From positions 2,994,001 to 3,058,000 of the forward strand of contig CP163498.1 in NCBI GenBank assembly GCA_041071465.1: a stretch of 64,000 nt of DNA. Direction: 5' to 3'. The position numbers and the translations under genes are program-made. The notes beneath the pieces are model-generated. The model worked only from the letters and a program-made list of their open reading frames with translations. It ran no database searches and had not been told where the DNA came from. The stretch is from Pseudomonas putida (lineage in GTDB: Bacteria; Pseudomonadota; Gammaproteobacteria; Pseudomonadales; Pseudomonadaceae). This document shows positions 40,923 through 50,990 of this stretch, one piece after another. The number at the start of each line of letters is the position of its first letter. Within the stretch, counting starts at the first letter, position 1.

Positions 40923-40958
40923 AAAAAAGCCCCGCCCCAACACAGGTTGGGGCGGGGC
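40923..40958 (-). terminator. Rho-independent terminator of prs
   Basis: On the minus strand a perfect 13-bp stem (GCCCCGCCCCAAC with GTTGGGGCGGGGC) with a 4-base loop is followed by TTTTTT. It lies 24 bases past the prs stop and ahead of rplY. Confidence 0.93.
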
Positions 40959-40982
40959 GCTTCACATCAACACGTGTCCCGC

Positions 40983-41924
40983 TTAGCGGAACATCGCGCT
41001 GATCGATTCTTCGTTGCTGATGCGGCGTACCGCTTCAGCGACAACCGGTGCGATATCCAGCTGGCGGATACGGTCACAGGCTTGAGCAGCGGCGGACAGC
41101 GGTACGGTGTTGGTCACCACCAGCTCGTCCAGTACCGACTTCTCGATGTTCTCGATCGCGCGGCCCGACAGGACAGGGTGCGTGCAGTAGGCGTAAACCT
41201 TGGCAGCGCCGTGCTCTTTCAGGGCTTTGGCCGCGTGGCACAGGGTGCCGGCGGTGTCGACCATGTCGTCTACCAGGATGCAAGTGCGCCCTTCGACGTC
41301 GCCGATGATGTGCATAACCTCGGAGTGGTTAGCCTTTTCGCGGCGTTTGTCGATGATACCCAGGTCGACGCCCAGGGACTTGGCGACAGCGCGTGCGCGC
41401 ACGACACCACCGATGTCCGGGGAGACGATCATCAGGTTCTCGAAACGCTGGTCTTCGATGTCGTCGACCAGTACGGGCGAGCCGTAGATGTTGTCGACGG
41501 GGATATCGAAGAAGCCTTGGATCTGGTCAGCGTGCAGGTCGACGGTGAGTACACGGTCGATACCTACGACAGTGAGCATGTCAGCGACGACTTTGGCGCT
41601 GATGGCTACACGTGCCGAACGCGGACGGCGGTCCTGGCGGGCATATCCGAAGTAAGGAATCACGGCGGTGATTCGGGAGGCTGAGGAGCGGCGGAAGGCG
41701 TCGGCCATCACTACCAGTTCCATCAGATTATCGTTGGTCGGGGCACAGGTCGGCTGAATAATGAAAACGTCTTTACCGCGAACATTTTCATTGATCTCAG
41801 TGCTGATCTCGCCGTCGGAGAATTTACCGACAGAGACGTCACCGAGAGGGATATGCAGCTGACGTACGACACGCCGAGCCAGATCGGGGTTAGCGTTCCC
41901 CGTAAAGACCATCATCTTGGACAC
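40983..41924 (-). CDS. prs: Ribose-phosphate pyrophosphokinase
   Basis: Makes PRPP from ribose-5-phosphate and ATP for purine, pyrimidine, His, Trp and NAD synthesis. Of 313 residues, the start is GTG 41924 ([18 protein letters not shown]). [17 protein letters not shown] and the PRPP loop [18 protein letters not shown] are diagnostic. It is downstream of tRNA-Gln. PRPP made here feeds upp and hpt later in the window. Confidence 0.97.
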   Translation of the reverse strand: MSKMMVFTGNANPDLARRVVRQLHIPLGDVSVGKFSDGEISTEINENVRGKDVFIIQPTCAPTNDNLMELVVMADAFRRSSASRITAVIPYFGYARQDRRPRSARVAISAKVVADMLTVVGIDRVLTVDLHADQIQGFFDIPVDNIYGSPVLVDDIEDQRFENLMIVSPDIGGVVRARAVAKSLGVDLGIIDKRREKANHSEVMHIIGDVEGRTCILVDDMVDTAGTLCHAAKALKEHGAAKVYAYCTHPVLSGRAIENIEKSVLDELVVTNTVPLSAAAQACDRIRQLDIAPVVAEAVRRISNEESISAMFR

Positions 41925-41972
41925 GCGCAGTACCTGAAGGCTGAGGGTATACCTGGATGAGTATAAGGAAAA

Positions 41973-42047
41973 TGGCAGGGGCGGCTGGATTCGAACCAAC
42001 GCATGGCAGGATCAAAACCTGCTGCCTTACCGCTTGGCGACGCCCCT
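41973..42047 (-). tRNA. tRNA-Gln (anticodon TTG)
   Basis: On the minus strand a 75-base cloverleaf starts AGGGGCG and its acceptor arm pairs with CGCCCCT before the discriminator G and an encoded CCA. The anticodon stem GCAGG/CCTGC holds loop TTTTGAT, anticodon TTG. The T-arm has GGTTCGAATCC. It sits between ispE and prs, its standard place in Pseudomonas. Confidence 0.97.
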
Positions 42048-42067
42048 GTATCTGTTGCTGCGAACGC

Positions 42068-42927
42068 TTATGCGCTCGACTTCTTGACCAGACTTTGCAG
42101 CTTGCGATGCAACATCGAAATATTGCTTCCTTTCGCCACAAACCCTGTTTGGGTCGCTGAAAGAAGGGCCAGAACTTTATCAGCTTCGGCTTTGCTTGGG
42201 AAGGCCCCAAACACACAACTTCCAGTGCCGGTTAGCCGAGCCTCAGTGAATTTCCCCAGTGAATTCAACGCATTGCGAACTTCTGGGTAATTCTGCTCTA
42301 CCACCGGTTGGCAGTCATTTCGACTGTTTCCCTCGGGAACGGGCGCATCTTAAGGGGGAGTGAATCACGTGTCAACTGTGGATGTGAAAAAATTTCTACT
42401 GTGCTGACAGACACTTGCGGCACCAGTACGACATACCAGGGCTCGATCGGGTCGACCGGTGTCAGTTGCTCGCCCACACCTTGGGCGAACGCCGCATGGC
42501 CGCGTACGAACACCGGCACGTCGGCGCCCAGGCTCAGGCCCAGTGCGGCCAGGCGGTCTTCGTCCCAATCCAGTTGCCACAGGTGGGCGAGGGCCAGCAG
42601 GGTGGTGGCGGCATCCGAGCTGCCGCCGCCGATGCCGCCGCCCATGGGCAGCACCTTGGTCAGCCAGATATCGGCACCGAGTGCGGTGCCTGATTGTTCT
42701 TGCAGCTTGCGCGCGGCGCGCACGATCAGGTTGCTGTCGTGGGGGACGGCCTCGATCTCGGTGTGCAGGCGGATCACGCCGTCTTCACGCAGGGCGAAGC
42801 TCAGTTCGTCGCCGTGGTCGAGGAACTGGAACACCGTTTCCAGCTCGTGGTAACCGTCGGCGCGGCGGCCGATGATGTGCAACCACAGGTTGAGCTTGGC
42901 CGGGGCGGGCAGGGTGAGCGTGTGCAT
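42068..42927 (-). CDS. ispE: 4-diphosphocytidyl-2-C-methyl-D-erythritol kinase (frameshift near 42341)
   Basis: GHMP-family kinase of the MEP isoprenoid pathway. It has [21 protein letters not shown] at the N-terminus (catalytic Lys region, listed in part), [20 protein letters not shown] as the ATP loop and [13 protein letters not shown] near the C-terminus. The frame breaks after KMRP; one extra base in the GGG at 42341-42343 (plus strand) gives [19 protein letters not shown] and 286 residues, the normal Pseudomonas length. IspE is normally essential, so the frameshift is almost certainly a sequencing error. It is 4 bases from lolB and just before tRNA-Gln. Confidence 0.95.
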
Positions 42928-42931
42928 AGGG

Positions 42932-43549
42932 TCAGTGCCCCAGCTGGCGCGGTTGCCAGTCCTTGACCACCAGGGTCACGTCCAGGTCCTTGCCGTGCAG
43001 TTTCAGGCGCTCGGGCAGCCAGTAACCGTTTTGTTCGGTGTAGCTCAGGTACTGTACCTGCCAGCCATCCTGATCGAGGCTGGCCAGGCGGCTGTCACCA
43101 TCCAGGGTCAGCTTGCTCTTGCTGTCGGGGGCAGGCAGGCCGCGCACCCACCAGACCAGGTGCGAGACTGGCAGCTGCCAGCCCAGTTGTTCTTCAAGCA
43201 GGGCTTCGGGGCTTGTGGCCTCGTAGCGGCCCTGGTTGGCCACTTCGAGCACCACGCCACCTGGGCGCCCGGTCAGGCGTGCGGCGCCACGGCCCAGCGG
43301 GCCGGCCAGGCGAATGTCGTAGTAGTCCTGGCGTTGCAGCCAGAACAGGGTGCCGCTGCCGGAGTCGCGCGGGGCGCGGATGCCGACCTTGCCGTTGATC
43401 TGCCAGCCATCGAGGCTGCTCAGCTGTTCTTTATGGGCGCGCCACTGCTGCGGGTCGCCGTGACCCTGCAGGGCTTCTCGGCTACCGAAGCCGGCACAGC
43501 CGGCCAGCAGGGCGATAAGGGTGAAGGTGATGCAATGGCGCAGGAACAT
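42932..43549 (-). CDS. lolB: Outer-membrane lipoprotein insertase LolB
   Basis: Accepts lipoproteins from LolA and inserts them in the outer membrane. Of 205 residues, a lipoprotein signal with LLAGC places the lipidated Cys near residue 18; [15 protein letters not shown] and the LolB barrel follow. It lies between the TPR gene and ispE with 4-base gaps, as in all pseudomonads. Confidence 0.95.
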   Translation of the reverse strand: MFLRHCITFTLIALLAGCAGFGSREALQGHGDPQQWRAHKEQLSSLDGWQINGKVGIRAPRDSGSGTLFWLQRQDYYDIRLAGPLGRGAARLTGRPGGVVLEVANQGRYEATSPEALLEEQLGWQLPVSHLVWWVRGLPAPDSKSKLTLDGDSRLASLDQDGWQVQYLSYTEQNGYWLPERLKLHGKDLDVTLVVKDWQPRQLGH

Positions 43550-43553
43550 GGCG

Positions 43554-45275
43554 TTAAAGAGTCTCGGATCCGGTCAGGCGCAAAATGGTCTTGCGCAGGA
43601 TGGGGCTGTCGGCCTGGGCTTCGAAGCCCTTCGCCCAGACCTGGCGGGCTTCACGGCGCTTGCCATTGGCCCACAGCACTTCGCCCAGGTGAGCGGCCAC
43701 TTCGTGGTCGGGGAAGCTGGCAAAGGCCTGGCGCAGGTAGGTTTCCGCTGCGTCGAGGTTGCCCAGGCGGTAGCTGACCCAGCCCAGGCTATCGAGCACT
43801 GCCGGGTCGTCCGGGGTCAGCTGGTGGGCTTTGTCGATCAGTGCCTTGGCTTCGGTATAGCGAGTGGTGCGGTCGGCCAGGGTGTAGCCCAGGGCGTTCA
43901 GGGCCATGGCGTTTTCTGGCTCGCGGGCGATGATGGCGCGCAGGTCTTTCTCCATTTGCGCCAGGTCGTCGCGCTTTTCGGCCAGCATGGCGCGGGTGTA
44001 CAGCAGGTTGAGGTCGTCCGGGTAGCGCTGGATGGCTTGCTGCAGCACCTGGCTGGCCTGGGCGTCCTTGTTGTTGTTGCTGTAGCTTTCCGATTCGATC
44101 AGGTACAGCTGGATGGCGTAGTCTGGCTGGGCTTCGCGGGCTTCGGCAAGCAGGCGCGAGGCCTCGCTGCTGCGGCCGTTGGCGATCAGGATGTCGGCCT
44201 GGCGCAGTTGTGCCGGCAAGTAGTCGGGGCCAGGGCCGACCAGGGCGTACTCACGCAGGGCGCCAGCAGGGTCGTGGCGCTCCTCGCGGATGCGGCCCAG
44301 GTTCAGGTGTGCGGCGTCGACGTTGCTCTCACGCTCGATCAATTCCTGCAGGTAGCCTTCGGCTTCATCCCAGTCTTTGTTCTCCAGACACACCAAGGCC
44401 AACGAGTAGCGCAGTTCGTCATCATCGGGGTATTGCTGGACCAGGCTGAGGAACTCGCCCTTGGCATCGGCGATGCGGTCCTGTTCGACCAGGGTGCGGG
44501 CGTAGGTCAGGCGCAGGCGTTTGTCGTCCGGGTTGTCGCGGATTGCGCCGCGCAGCAGTGGCAGAGCCTCCGGACCACGGTCCAGGGCCTGCAACAGGCG
44601 AGCGCGCAGGAGGATCGGGGCAATTTCGCCGTTTTGAGCCGGGTGCGATTCGAGCAGCTCCAGGGCTTCTTCGGCCTTGCCGTCCTGGTTCAGCAACAAG
44701 GCCTTGCCGAATACCAGTTGGCCGTTGTCAGGGTATTTCACCAGCAGGCGCTCGAAGCTTTGCAGCAGGCCGTCGCGGGTGCTCTGGTCGGTTTCGGCCG
44801 CAGACAGGGCGAGGAAGTCGAAGTGGGTGTCGCCCTGGCCCTGTAGAACCTTTTCCATGTAGGCCATGGAGTCGTCATAGCGGCCAGCGCGGGCCAGTTG
44901 GATGGCGGCGGCACGTTGGGCGTCGAGGTTCTGCGGGTCGTTACGGGCCCAGACTAATGCATTGTCCAGCGACGGCTCGTCAGCACCGAGGTATTCGGCA
45001 ATGCGGTAGGCGCGCTCGGAAACCCCAGGGTCCTGGGTTTTTGCCGCCTGGTCGGTGTAGTTGGCCAGGGCGATGTCGAAGCGGTTGCGCTGGCCGGCCA
45101 GCTCGGCTACCAACAGGCTATAGAGTGTGTCCTGCTTGAACGAGCCATACACCACGGGCTTTTCCGCCTCGCCCTTGCCGGCTTCGGCGACGGGAGGCTC
45201 GGCTTTTTGCGGGGCCAGGCTCTGGCAGCCCTGGAGCAGGGCGAAGGCAAGCAGCAATGCGTATGGTTTGTTCAT
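43554..45275 (-). CDS. Tetratricopeptide-repeat lipoprotein
   Basis: Exported TPR protein of 573 residues from ATG 45275. LLQGC marks a lipobox near residue 19. The rest is a series of TPR helices, for instance [20 protein letters not shown] and [19 protein letters not shown]. It is conserved beside lolB in Pseudomonas; its role is not established and may be scaffold or envelope biogenesis. It is the last core gene before the Hcp insert. Confidence 0.92.
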   Translation of the reverse strand: MNKPYALLLAFALLQGCQSLAPQKAEPPVAEAGKGEAEKPVVYGSFKQDTLYSLLVAELAGQRNRFDIALANYTDQAAKTQDPGVSERAYRIAEYLGADEPSLDNALVWARNDPQNLDAQRAAAIQLARAGRYDDSMAYMEKVLQGQGDTHFDFLALSAAETDQSTRDGLLQSFERLLVKYPDNGQLVFGKALLLNQDGKAEEALELLESHPAQNGEIAPILLRARLLQALDRGPEALPLLRGAIRDNPDDKRLRLTYARTLVEQDRIADAKGEFLSLVQQYPDDDELRYSLALVCLENKDWDEAEGYLQELIERESNVDAAHLNLGRIREERHDPAGALREYALVGPGPDYLPAQLRQADILIANGRSSEASRLLAEAREAQPDYAIQLYLIESESYSNNNKDAQASQVLQQAIQRYPDDLNLLYTRAMLAEKRDDLAQMEKDLRAIIAREPENAMALNALGYTLADRTTRYTEAKALIDKAHQLTPDDPAVLDSLGWVSYRLGNLDAAETYLRQAFASFPDHEVAAHLGEVLWANGKRREARQVWAKGFEAQADSPILRKTILRLTGSETL

Positions 45276-45484
45276 AGAAAGGCTTATAGGAGGACTCACC
45301 GGCGGTCGGAGCATGATGACACAAGCGCGGGGGCAAACCCACCTGCGAAGGTCGTGGTTTACAGCCTGGGTGGTGCAGGTGTGGGACAACAGGCTAAGGC
45401 ATGGGTTCGTTGCAGTGCGGCTCGGGCTCAGAATGCCTGTTCCGCGAGAGGGTATGGGGATGTTCGCCTCTTTTGCACTTTGAA

Positions 45485-45865
45485 CTAGCCTCGTTCGAGG
45501 TATCTTGTGACGCATTCGAAGATGATTAATGATGACACTGAGAGCATGAGGTGGTACCAGAAAAAGAGGATCAGGCGCTTGGTTCTCTGGGGGAAATTTT
45601 TTATGTCAGAGATATCTGCCAGATTACGGCGCAGGTAAAAATTCGGGGTCGACAGCATTCCTGCTATCATGCAAAGTCTCATCGTTTTGCCGAAAACGCC
45701 TGCCGTAGAGTACGCTGAGCGGTTTCCTTGTACGAATTTGCAATTTGTCAAAAGCGTCTCGAAGCTTTCAACGTGCCGATATGCGATATAGGTCAGTGCG
45801 GAAACACTGAAAAGCAGCGAGATCAGAACAAGAAAAGAGATGATTATCCATAAAGTGCTTGTCAT
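45485..45865 (-). CDS. Small membrane protein, candidate immunity protein for the adjacent effector
   Basis: 126-residue protein with two membrane segments, at about residues 6-28 (IIISFLVLISLLFSVSALTY) and 98-117 (LILFFWYHLMLSVSSLIIF), around a basic central region. It has no recognised family. Its ATG overlaps the stop of the effector gene by 4 bases (ATGA), so they are coupled. Low GC content sets it apart from the core. Small inner-membrane proteins next to pore-forming effectors are typically immunity proteins; that is inference from context. Confidence 0.7.
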   Translation of the reverse strand: MTSTLWIIISFLVLISLLFSVSALTYIAYRHVESFETLLTNCKFVQGNRSAYSTAGVFGKTMRLCMIAGMLSTPNFYLRRNLADISDIKNFPQRTKRLILFFWYHLMLSVSSLIIFECVTRYLERG

Positions 45866-46836
45866 TCACCTGAGACCTCGTACAAAAGTTCTCCGAGCCT
45901 TGCTCCCTGTGTTTTGCCGACATCACCTACTAGCATGCCTCCAGTCGCCCCCCCAATGACTGCACACGCGAGTGTGCCGAGGCCTCTTGTAGGAACACCA
46001 ATCGCTATACAAAGTTGCTCAATAGCATAGCTACCCAGATACGCGCCACCCGCGGCTCCTCCTAGACTTCCGGCTAATGAAGCGCCTTCAATATATGCTG
46101 CTTTCCTGCAAGCGTCTTGCCGCCCTAATGTGCATGCCTTCTGAATATCTAATCCAATAGACGCAACCTCTAGCGATATGCCTAAATAGGTACCTTTTTT
46201 TATCAGGTTGGCAGCCTTGCCCACTCCGGCAACCTTATCCGCATACCCTGCAATTTCTCCTGTATGCAAATAGCTTTTCGTGGAGATGCCAAGGGTTCTT
46301 TTAATCGACCCTTGGTTTCGCAGGCTCGTACCGAACGCGGCCATTTTGCTCAACTGCTCATCCAGCCTCCCAAATAGCGCCGCTCGCTTGGCATAGAACT
46401 GATCGCGCGCTTTGAACGTCCCAGAACTCATGTGCTCCTGATACAGTTTCTCAATTTCCAGCAACGTGTCTTGAGTGGCCTTCAGGTATCTGCTCCACCC
46501 ATCGCTGACCACGCCTGCACCCATGGATGCATGGGCGAGCAGGCTCTTCAGCAACTCGAAGTTCTCAAGAAAGAACTCGTCGGCACCTTGCCCGCTGCGC
46601 ATTAGCCCCATGTGCGTAGCGGCAGCCTTTGCCATCAGATACGCCTCCTGGCTAGTACATGAAGGCGTGGACCAGTCACCGACAATGACCAGTTCGCCGC
46701 TTCTGACCACACTGTTGTAAATGTGTGAGTTCAGTACATCGAACTTGCTGGCCGAATGCCCGCTCAGGGCAAGGCCAGCCTTGAGTGTGTGGTAGTTCTG
46801 CATTTTGGGGTTGATGAACGCGCGAGCTTCGGTCAT
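45862..46836 (-). CDS. Candidate type VI secretion effector, glycine-zipper C-terminus
   Basis: 324-residue protein from ATG 46836, with GAGGAAAT over the hcp stop as ribosome-binding site. Residues 1-190 look alpha-helical and soluble. Residues ~251-310 are a Gly/Ala-rich hydrophobic stretch with repeated GxxxG spacing (GASLAGSLGGAAGGAYLGS and CAVIGGATGGMLVG), a glycine zipper like those of membrane-permeabilising T6SS toxins such as Tse4. It lies between hcp and a two-helix membrane protein, so it is probably an Hcp-delivered effector. No family is recognised with certainty. GC content is lower than in flanking core genes. Confidence 0.68.
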   Translation of the reverse strand: MTEARAFINPKMQNYHTLKAGLALSGHSASKFDVLNSHIYNSVVRSGELVIVGDWSTPSCTSQEAYLMAKAAATHMGLMRSGQGADEFFLENFELLKSLLAHASMGAGVVSDGWSRYLKATQDTLLEIEKLYQEHMSSGTFKARDQFYAKRAALFGRLDEQLSKMAAFGTSLRNQGSIKRTLGISTKSYLHTGEIAGYADKVAGVGKAANLIKKGTYLGISLEVASIGLDIQKACTLGRQDACRKAAYIEGASLAGSLGGAAGGAYLGSYAIEQLCIAIGVPTRGLGTLACAVIGGATGGMLVGDVGKTQGARLGELLYEVSGE

Positions 46837-46846
46837 GGCAATTTCC

Positions 46847-47333
46847 TCACGCGTATTTCTTGTTGCCGATCCGGTCCCAACCGCCGGCAATATTGCCGCC
46901 GCCCGAACCGTCGATACGCTTCTGTAAGGTGTAGGTGGTCTTGATCCTTCCGTAATCGAGGCGAACTACCTCGACAGGCACGCCATCGGCAGCACTCTGT
47001 GTGTAGTCTGCAATGATCACTTCTTCGAGAATAATCTCGTAATACTTGAGCTTGTCGCCGCCCGCGCGGCACAGTGCGAGTTTGACCTCCTTGAGATGCT
47101 GCCCTGCGCAGCTGGCCTCCATGAGCTTGCAACTGGCGCTGTCGAGAAACTTGGTAAAAGTGAAGTGGCTCACCTCGGCGCGCCCGAAGTGGCGCCCCTG
47201 CCGAGCTGGCAGTGGCGGAAGTGCTTTGGCTTACACCGAAGTCATAACCGGTGACTTCAATCCATTTGCTGTGCTTTTCATCCAGAGCTTCGCCCGCGAT
47301 GTCGTCGATTTTTATATAAGCGTCAAATGCCAT
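46847..47333 (-). CDS. hcp: Hcp-family type VI secretion tube protein, orphan copy (frame disruption near 47196)
   Basis: Hcp forms the hexameric T6SS tube and can carry small effectors in its lumen. It starts ATG 47333 (MAFDAYIKIDDIAGEALD) and includes GVSQSTSATASSAG, then HFTFTKFLDSASCKLMEA, YYEIILEEVIIADY and the C-terminal GGGNIAGGWDRIGNKKYA. The two parts are in different frames around the C-run at 47195-47198 (plus strand); removing one base or adding two fixes it, giving 161-162 residues. No other T6SS structural gene is in the window, so it is an orphan hcp serving a system encoded elsewhere. The break is likely an error. Confidence 0.88.
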
Positions 47334-47803
47334 GCTTATCTCTCCTTGGCAATCATTTTCAGGGGTGATGCTGATGGGGAACTTGACCCGGTCAGTGATT
47401 GGCAAGGCTAGGCACGGATATTGGGCAAGGCAATAGAGGGGGGCTGACTTTAGGAAATGGACTACAAGGTTGTGGATAACTTTGCCAAGGGTGTATCGCT
47501 AAGTTTAATTAATAGGTGTTTTTTGTAGGAAATTTGTCACATTACCAGCGCGCAGGTCGAGGAGCGCGGCGCGGGGGGGGGACCGGAGATAATCGCTTTG
47601 CCTGCCCTGGCCTCTTCGCGGGCAAGCCCGCTCCTACAGGATTCGTGCTTGCATCGGCTGCGGCGCTCTGCCGAGAGGGCTGTGGACAGAGCTGCCTTGG
47701 GGCCCGGTCGGCCAGGGCTATCACGACAATAGCGAACGGTGGTTGTCCTAAAACCTGCGAAAGAGGACAATTATCGGCTTCCCGTCACAACCAGCGACCT
47801 TGC
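47334..47803. other. 470-base intergenic region between hcp and hemA
   Basis: No gene is supported. The hcp-proximal half is AT-rich (a TTAATTAATAGG stretch near 47505) and may hold the divergent hcp promoter. A run of nine G lies near 47571-47579. A REP element (47607-47640) follows. Just before hemA, TTGTCCT (47743-47749) and AGGACAA (47764-47770) form a perfect 7-bp hairpin that could be in the hemA leader. Confidence 0.5.
47607..47640. repeat. Pseudomonas REP element
   Basis: CTGGCCTCTTCGCGGGCAAG followed by CCCGCTCCTACAGG matches the common P. putida REP pattern with a CGCGGG/CCCGC stem. Confidence 0.85.
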
Positions 47804-49081
47804 ATGGCCTTTCTTGCACTTGGTATCAACCATAAGACTGCCTCGGTAGACGTACGCGAGCGCGTGGCGTTTACCCCAGAGCAGCTGGTAGACGCCCTGC
47901 AGCAGCTCTGCCGACTGACATCCAGCCGCGAAGCGGCGATCCTGTCGACCTGCAACCGCAGCGAGCTTTATATAGAGCAGGACCACCTGTCCGCCGACGC
48001 CGTGCTGCAATGGCTGGCCGACTATCACCGCCTCAGCCTCGACGAGCTGCGTGCCAGTGCCTACGTGCACGAAGAGCACGATGCCGTGAAGCACATGATG
48101 CGCGTGGCCTCGGGGCTGGACTCGCTGGTACTCGGCGAACCACAGATCCTCGGCCAGATGAAGTCCGCCTACGCCGTGGCCCGCGAAGCCGGTACCGTCG
48201 GGCCGTTGCTCGGTCGCCTGTTCCAGGCCACCTTCAGTGCCGCCAAGCAGGTGCGTACCGACACCGCCATCGGCGAAAACCCGGTGTCGGTGGCGTTTGC
48301 CGCGGTCAGCCTGGCCAAGCAGATCTTCGCCGACCTGGGCCGTAGCCAGGCCTTGCTGATCGGCGCCGGCGAAACCATCACCCTGGTCGCCCGCCACTTG
48401 CACGAGCAGGGCGTACGCCGAATCGTGGTGGCCAACCGTACCCTGGAGCGAGCCAGCATCCTGGCCGAACAGTTCGGCGCGCATGCGGTGCTGCTGGCAG
48501 ACATCCCCCAGGAACTGGCCAACAGCGACATCGTCATCAGCTCCACCGCCAGCCAGCTGCCGATCCTGGGCAAGGGCGCGGTCGAAAGCGCACTGAAACA
48601 GCGCCGGCACAAGCCCATCTTCATGGTCGACATCGCCGTACCACGCGACATCGAAACCGAAGTAGGCGAGTTGGACGATGTCTACCTGTACACCGTCGAC
48701 GACCTGCACGACGTGGTGGCGGAAAACCTCAAGAGCCGCCAGGGCGCAGCCCAGGCCGCCGAAGAGCTGGTTACCGTTGGGGCAGAGGACTTCATGCTGC
48801 GCCTGCGTGAACTGGCGGCGGTGGATGTACTCAAGGCCTACCGGCAGCAAAGCGAGCGCCTTCGCGACGAAGAACTGCAAAAGGCCCAGCGCCTGCTGGC
48901 CAACGGCGGCAACCCCGAAGACGTGCTGGCCCAATTGGCCCGGGGCCTGACCAACAAACTCCTGCATGCCCCCAGCGTGCAGTTGAAAAAGCTCTCGGCC
49001 GAGGGGCGCGTCGATGCGCTGGCCATGGCCCAGGAACTCTTTGCCCTCAACGAGGGCTCGACGGACAAATCCCCGCAATGA
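47804..49081 (+). CDS. hemA: Glutamyl-tRNA reductase
   Basis: First enzyme of C5 tetrapyrrole synthesis; reduces Glu-tRNA to glutamate-1-semialdehyde with NADPH. Of 425 residues, it starts ATG 47804 ([19 protein letters not shown]). The nucleophile Cys is in [12 protein letters not shown] (about residue 50); [12 protein letters not shown] and [15 protein letters not shown] (NADPH domain) follow, with a C-terminal dimerisation helix. Its stop overlaps the prfA start (ATGA). It shares the haem pathway with hemH at 59387. Confidence 0.97.
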   Translation: MAFLALGINHKTASVDVRERVAFTPEQLVDALQQLCRLTSSREAAILSTCNRSELYIEQDHLSADAVLQWLADYHRLSLDELRASAYVHEEHDAVKHMMRVASGLDSLVLGEPQILGQMKSAYAVAREAGTVGPLLGRLFQATFSAAKQVRTDTAIGENPVSVAFAAVSLAKQIFADLGRSQALLIGAGETITLVARHLHEQGVRRIVVANRTLERASILAEQFGAHAVLLADIPQELANSDIVISSTASQLPILGKGAVESALKQRRHKPIFMVDIAVPRDIETEVGELDDVYLYTVDDLHDVVAENLKSRQGAAQAAEELVTVGAEDFMLRLRELAAVDVLKAYRQQSERLRDEELQKAQRLLANGGNPEDVLAQLARGLTNKLLHAPSVQLKKLSAEGRVDALAMAQELFALNEGSTDKSPQ

Positions 49082-50160
49082 AAGCGTCGCTGCTGAACAA
49101 ACTGGATATTCTCCAGGACCGCTTCGAAGAACTCACCGCACTGCTCGGTGATGCCGAGGTCATTTCCGACCAGACGCGCTTTCGCGCGTATTCCCGCGAA
49201 TACGCCGAAGTCGAGCCGGTCTACGCTGCTTATAAAGAGTGGTGCAAAGTCCAGGGCGACCTTGAGGGTGCCCAGGCGCTGCTCAAGGACAGTGACCCGG
49301 ACCTGCGTGAAATGGCCGTGGAAGAAGTGCGTGAAGCCAAGGAACAACTGCTGACGCTGGAGTCGCAGCTGCAGCGTATGCTGCTGCCCAAGGACCCCAA
49401 CGACGGCCGCAACGTGTTCCTCGAAATCCGCGCCGGTACCGGTGGCGACGAGGCGGCAATCTTCTCCGGCGACCTGTTCCGCATGTATTCGCGCTACGCC
49501 GAGAAACGCGGCTGGCGGCTGGAGATCTTGTCCGAAAACGAAGGCGAGCACGGCGGCTACAAGGAAATCATCGCCCGCGTCGAGGGTGAGAACGTCTACG
49601 GCAAACTCAAGTTCGAGTCCGGCGCACACCGCGTCCAGCGTGTGCCCGAGACTGAATCCCAAGGCCGTGTCCATACCTCCGCGTGCACGGTCGCGGTGCT
49701 GCCCGAGCCGGACGAGCAGGCAGCCATCGAAATCAACCCGGCCGACCTGCGCGTGGACACTTACCGTGCCTCCGGTGCTGGCGGCCAGCACGTCAACAAG
49801 ACCGACTCGGCGATCCGTATTACCCACTTGCCCACCGGTATCGTGGTCGAGTGCCAGGAAGAGCGCTCGCAGCACAAGAACCGCGCCCGCGCCATGTCCT
49901 GGCTGTCGGCCAAGCTGAACGACATGCAGACCAGCGCCGCGCAGAACGCTATTGCCAGTGAGCGCAAGCTACTGGTGGGCTCCGGTGACCGTTCCGAACG
50001 CATCCGCACCTACAATTATCCACAGGGCAGGGTGACCGATCACCGCATCAACCTGACCTTGTATTCCCTGGACGACATCCTCAGCGGTGGCGTAGAGGCG
50101 GTGATCGAACCGCTGCTGGCCGAATATCAGGCCGATCAACTGGCCGCCCTGGGGGACTGA
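49078..50160 (+). CDS. prfA: Peptide chain release factor 1
   Basis: Reads UAA/UAG stop codons and triggers peptide release. Of 360 residues, the GGQ motif lies in [14 protein letters not shown] (methylated on Gln by PrmC, encoded next). [18 protein letters not shown] precedes it. It starts at ATG 49078, overlapping hemA; its stop overlaps the prmC start. Confidence 0.98.
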   Translation: MKASLLNKLDILQDRFEELTALLGDAEVISDQTRFRAYSREYAEVEPVYAAYKEWCKVQGDLEGAQALLKDSDPDLREMAVEEVREAKEQLLTLESQLQRMLLPKDPNDGRNVFLEIRAGTGGDEAAIFSGDLFRMYSRYAEKRGWRLEILSENEGEHGGYKEIIARVEGENVYGKLKFESGAHRVQRVPETESQGRVHTSACTVAVLPEPDEQAAIEINPADLRVDTYRASGAGGQHVNKTDSAIRITHLPTGIVVECQEERSQHKNRARAMSWLSAKLNDMQTSAAQNAIASERKLLVGSGDRSERIRTYNYPQGRVTDHRINLTLYSLDDILSGGVEAVIEPLLAEYQADQLAALGD

Positions 50161-50990
50161 TGACTATCATCGCCAGCCTGCTGCGCAACGCGCAGTTGCC
50201 CGAATCGCCTTCTGAGCGGTTGGATGCCGAACTGCTGCTGGCTGCTGCCATCGGCAAGTCGCGCAGTTACCTGCACACCTGGCCTGAGCGTATCGTCAGC
50301 AGTGAAGATGCCGAGACCTATGCCGGCTACCTGCAGCGCCGTCGTGGCGGTGAGCCTGTGGCCTATATCCTTGGGCAGCAGGGCTTCTGGAAGATCGACC
50401 TGGAAGTGGCGCCGCATACCCTTATCCCGCGGCCCGATACCGAGCTGCTGGTCGAGACGGCCCTTGAACTGCAACCCGCTGCGCCAGCCAAGGTGCTGGA
50501 CCTGGGGACCGGTACCGGTGCCATCGCGCTGGCGCTGGCCAGCGACCGCCCGGCCTGGCAGGTCACGGCGGTGGACCGGGTGGAGGAGGCTGCAGCCCTG
50601 GCCGAGCGCAACCGCCTGCGCCTGGGGCTGGACAACGCGCAGGTGCGGATAAGCCATTGGTTCGACAGTCTGGCCGGCGAGCGTTTTGACCTGATTGTCA
50701 GCAACCCGCCCTACATCGCTGCCGAAGACCCGCACCTGGTGGCCGGGGATGTGCGCTTTGAGCCCAGCAGCGCGCTGGTGGCCGGTGCCGATGGCCTGGA
50801 CGACCTGCGCGTGATCGCCGCGCAAGCCCCCGCGCACCTTTTGCCGGGAGGCTGGCTGCTGCTGGAGCACGGCTACGATCAGGCCGCTGCAGTACGTGCC
50901 TTGCTGGCTGAACAAGGCTTTGTCGAGGTGGCCAGCCGCACGGACCTGGGCGGCCATGAACGCATTACCTTGGGGCGCTTGCCATGCTGA
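50160..50990 (+). CDS. prmC: Release factor glutamine methyltransferase
   Basis: SAM-dependent enzyme that methylates the GGQ glutamine of release factors. Of 276 residues, it has VLDLGTGTGAIALALA as SAM loop and the catalytic SNPPYIAAED. Its TGATG junction with prfA shows coupling, and its stop overlaps the moeB start by 7 bases. An N-terminal helical domain precedes the methyltransferase. Confidence 0.97.
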   Translation: MTIIASLLRNAQLPESPSERLDAELLLAAAIGKSRSYLHTWPERIVSSEDAETYAGYLQRRRGGEPVAYILGQQGFWKIDLEVAPHTLIPRPDTELLVETALELQPAAPAKVLDLGTGTGAIALALASDRPAWQVTAVDRVEEAAALAERNRLRLGLDNAQVRISHWFDSLAGERFDLIVSNPPYIAAEDPHLVAGDVRFEPSSALVAGADGLDDLRVIAAQAPAHLLPGGWLLLEHGYDQAAAVRALLAEQGFVEVASRTDLGGHERITLGRLPC

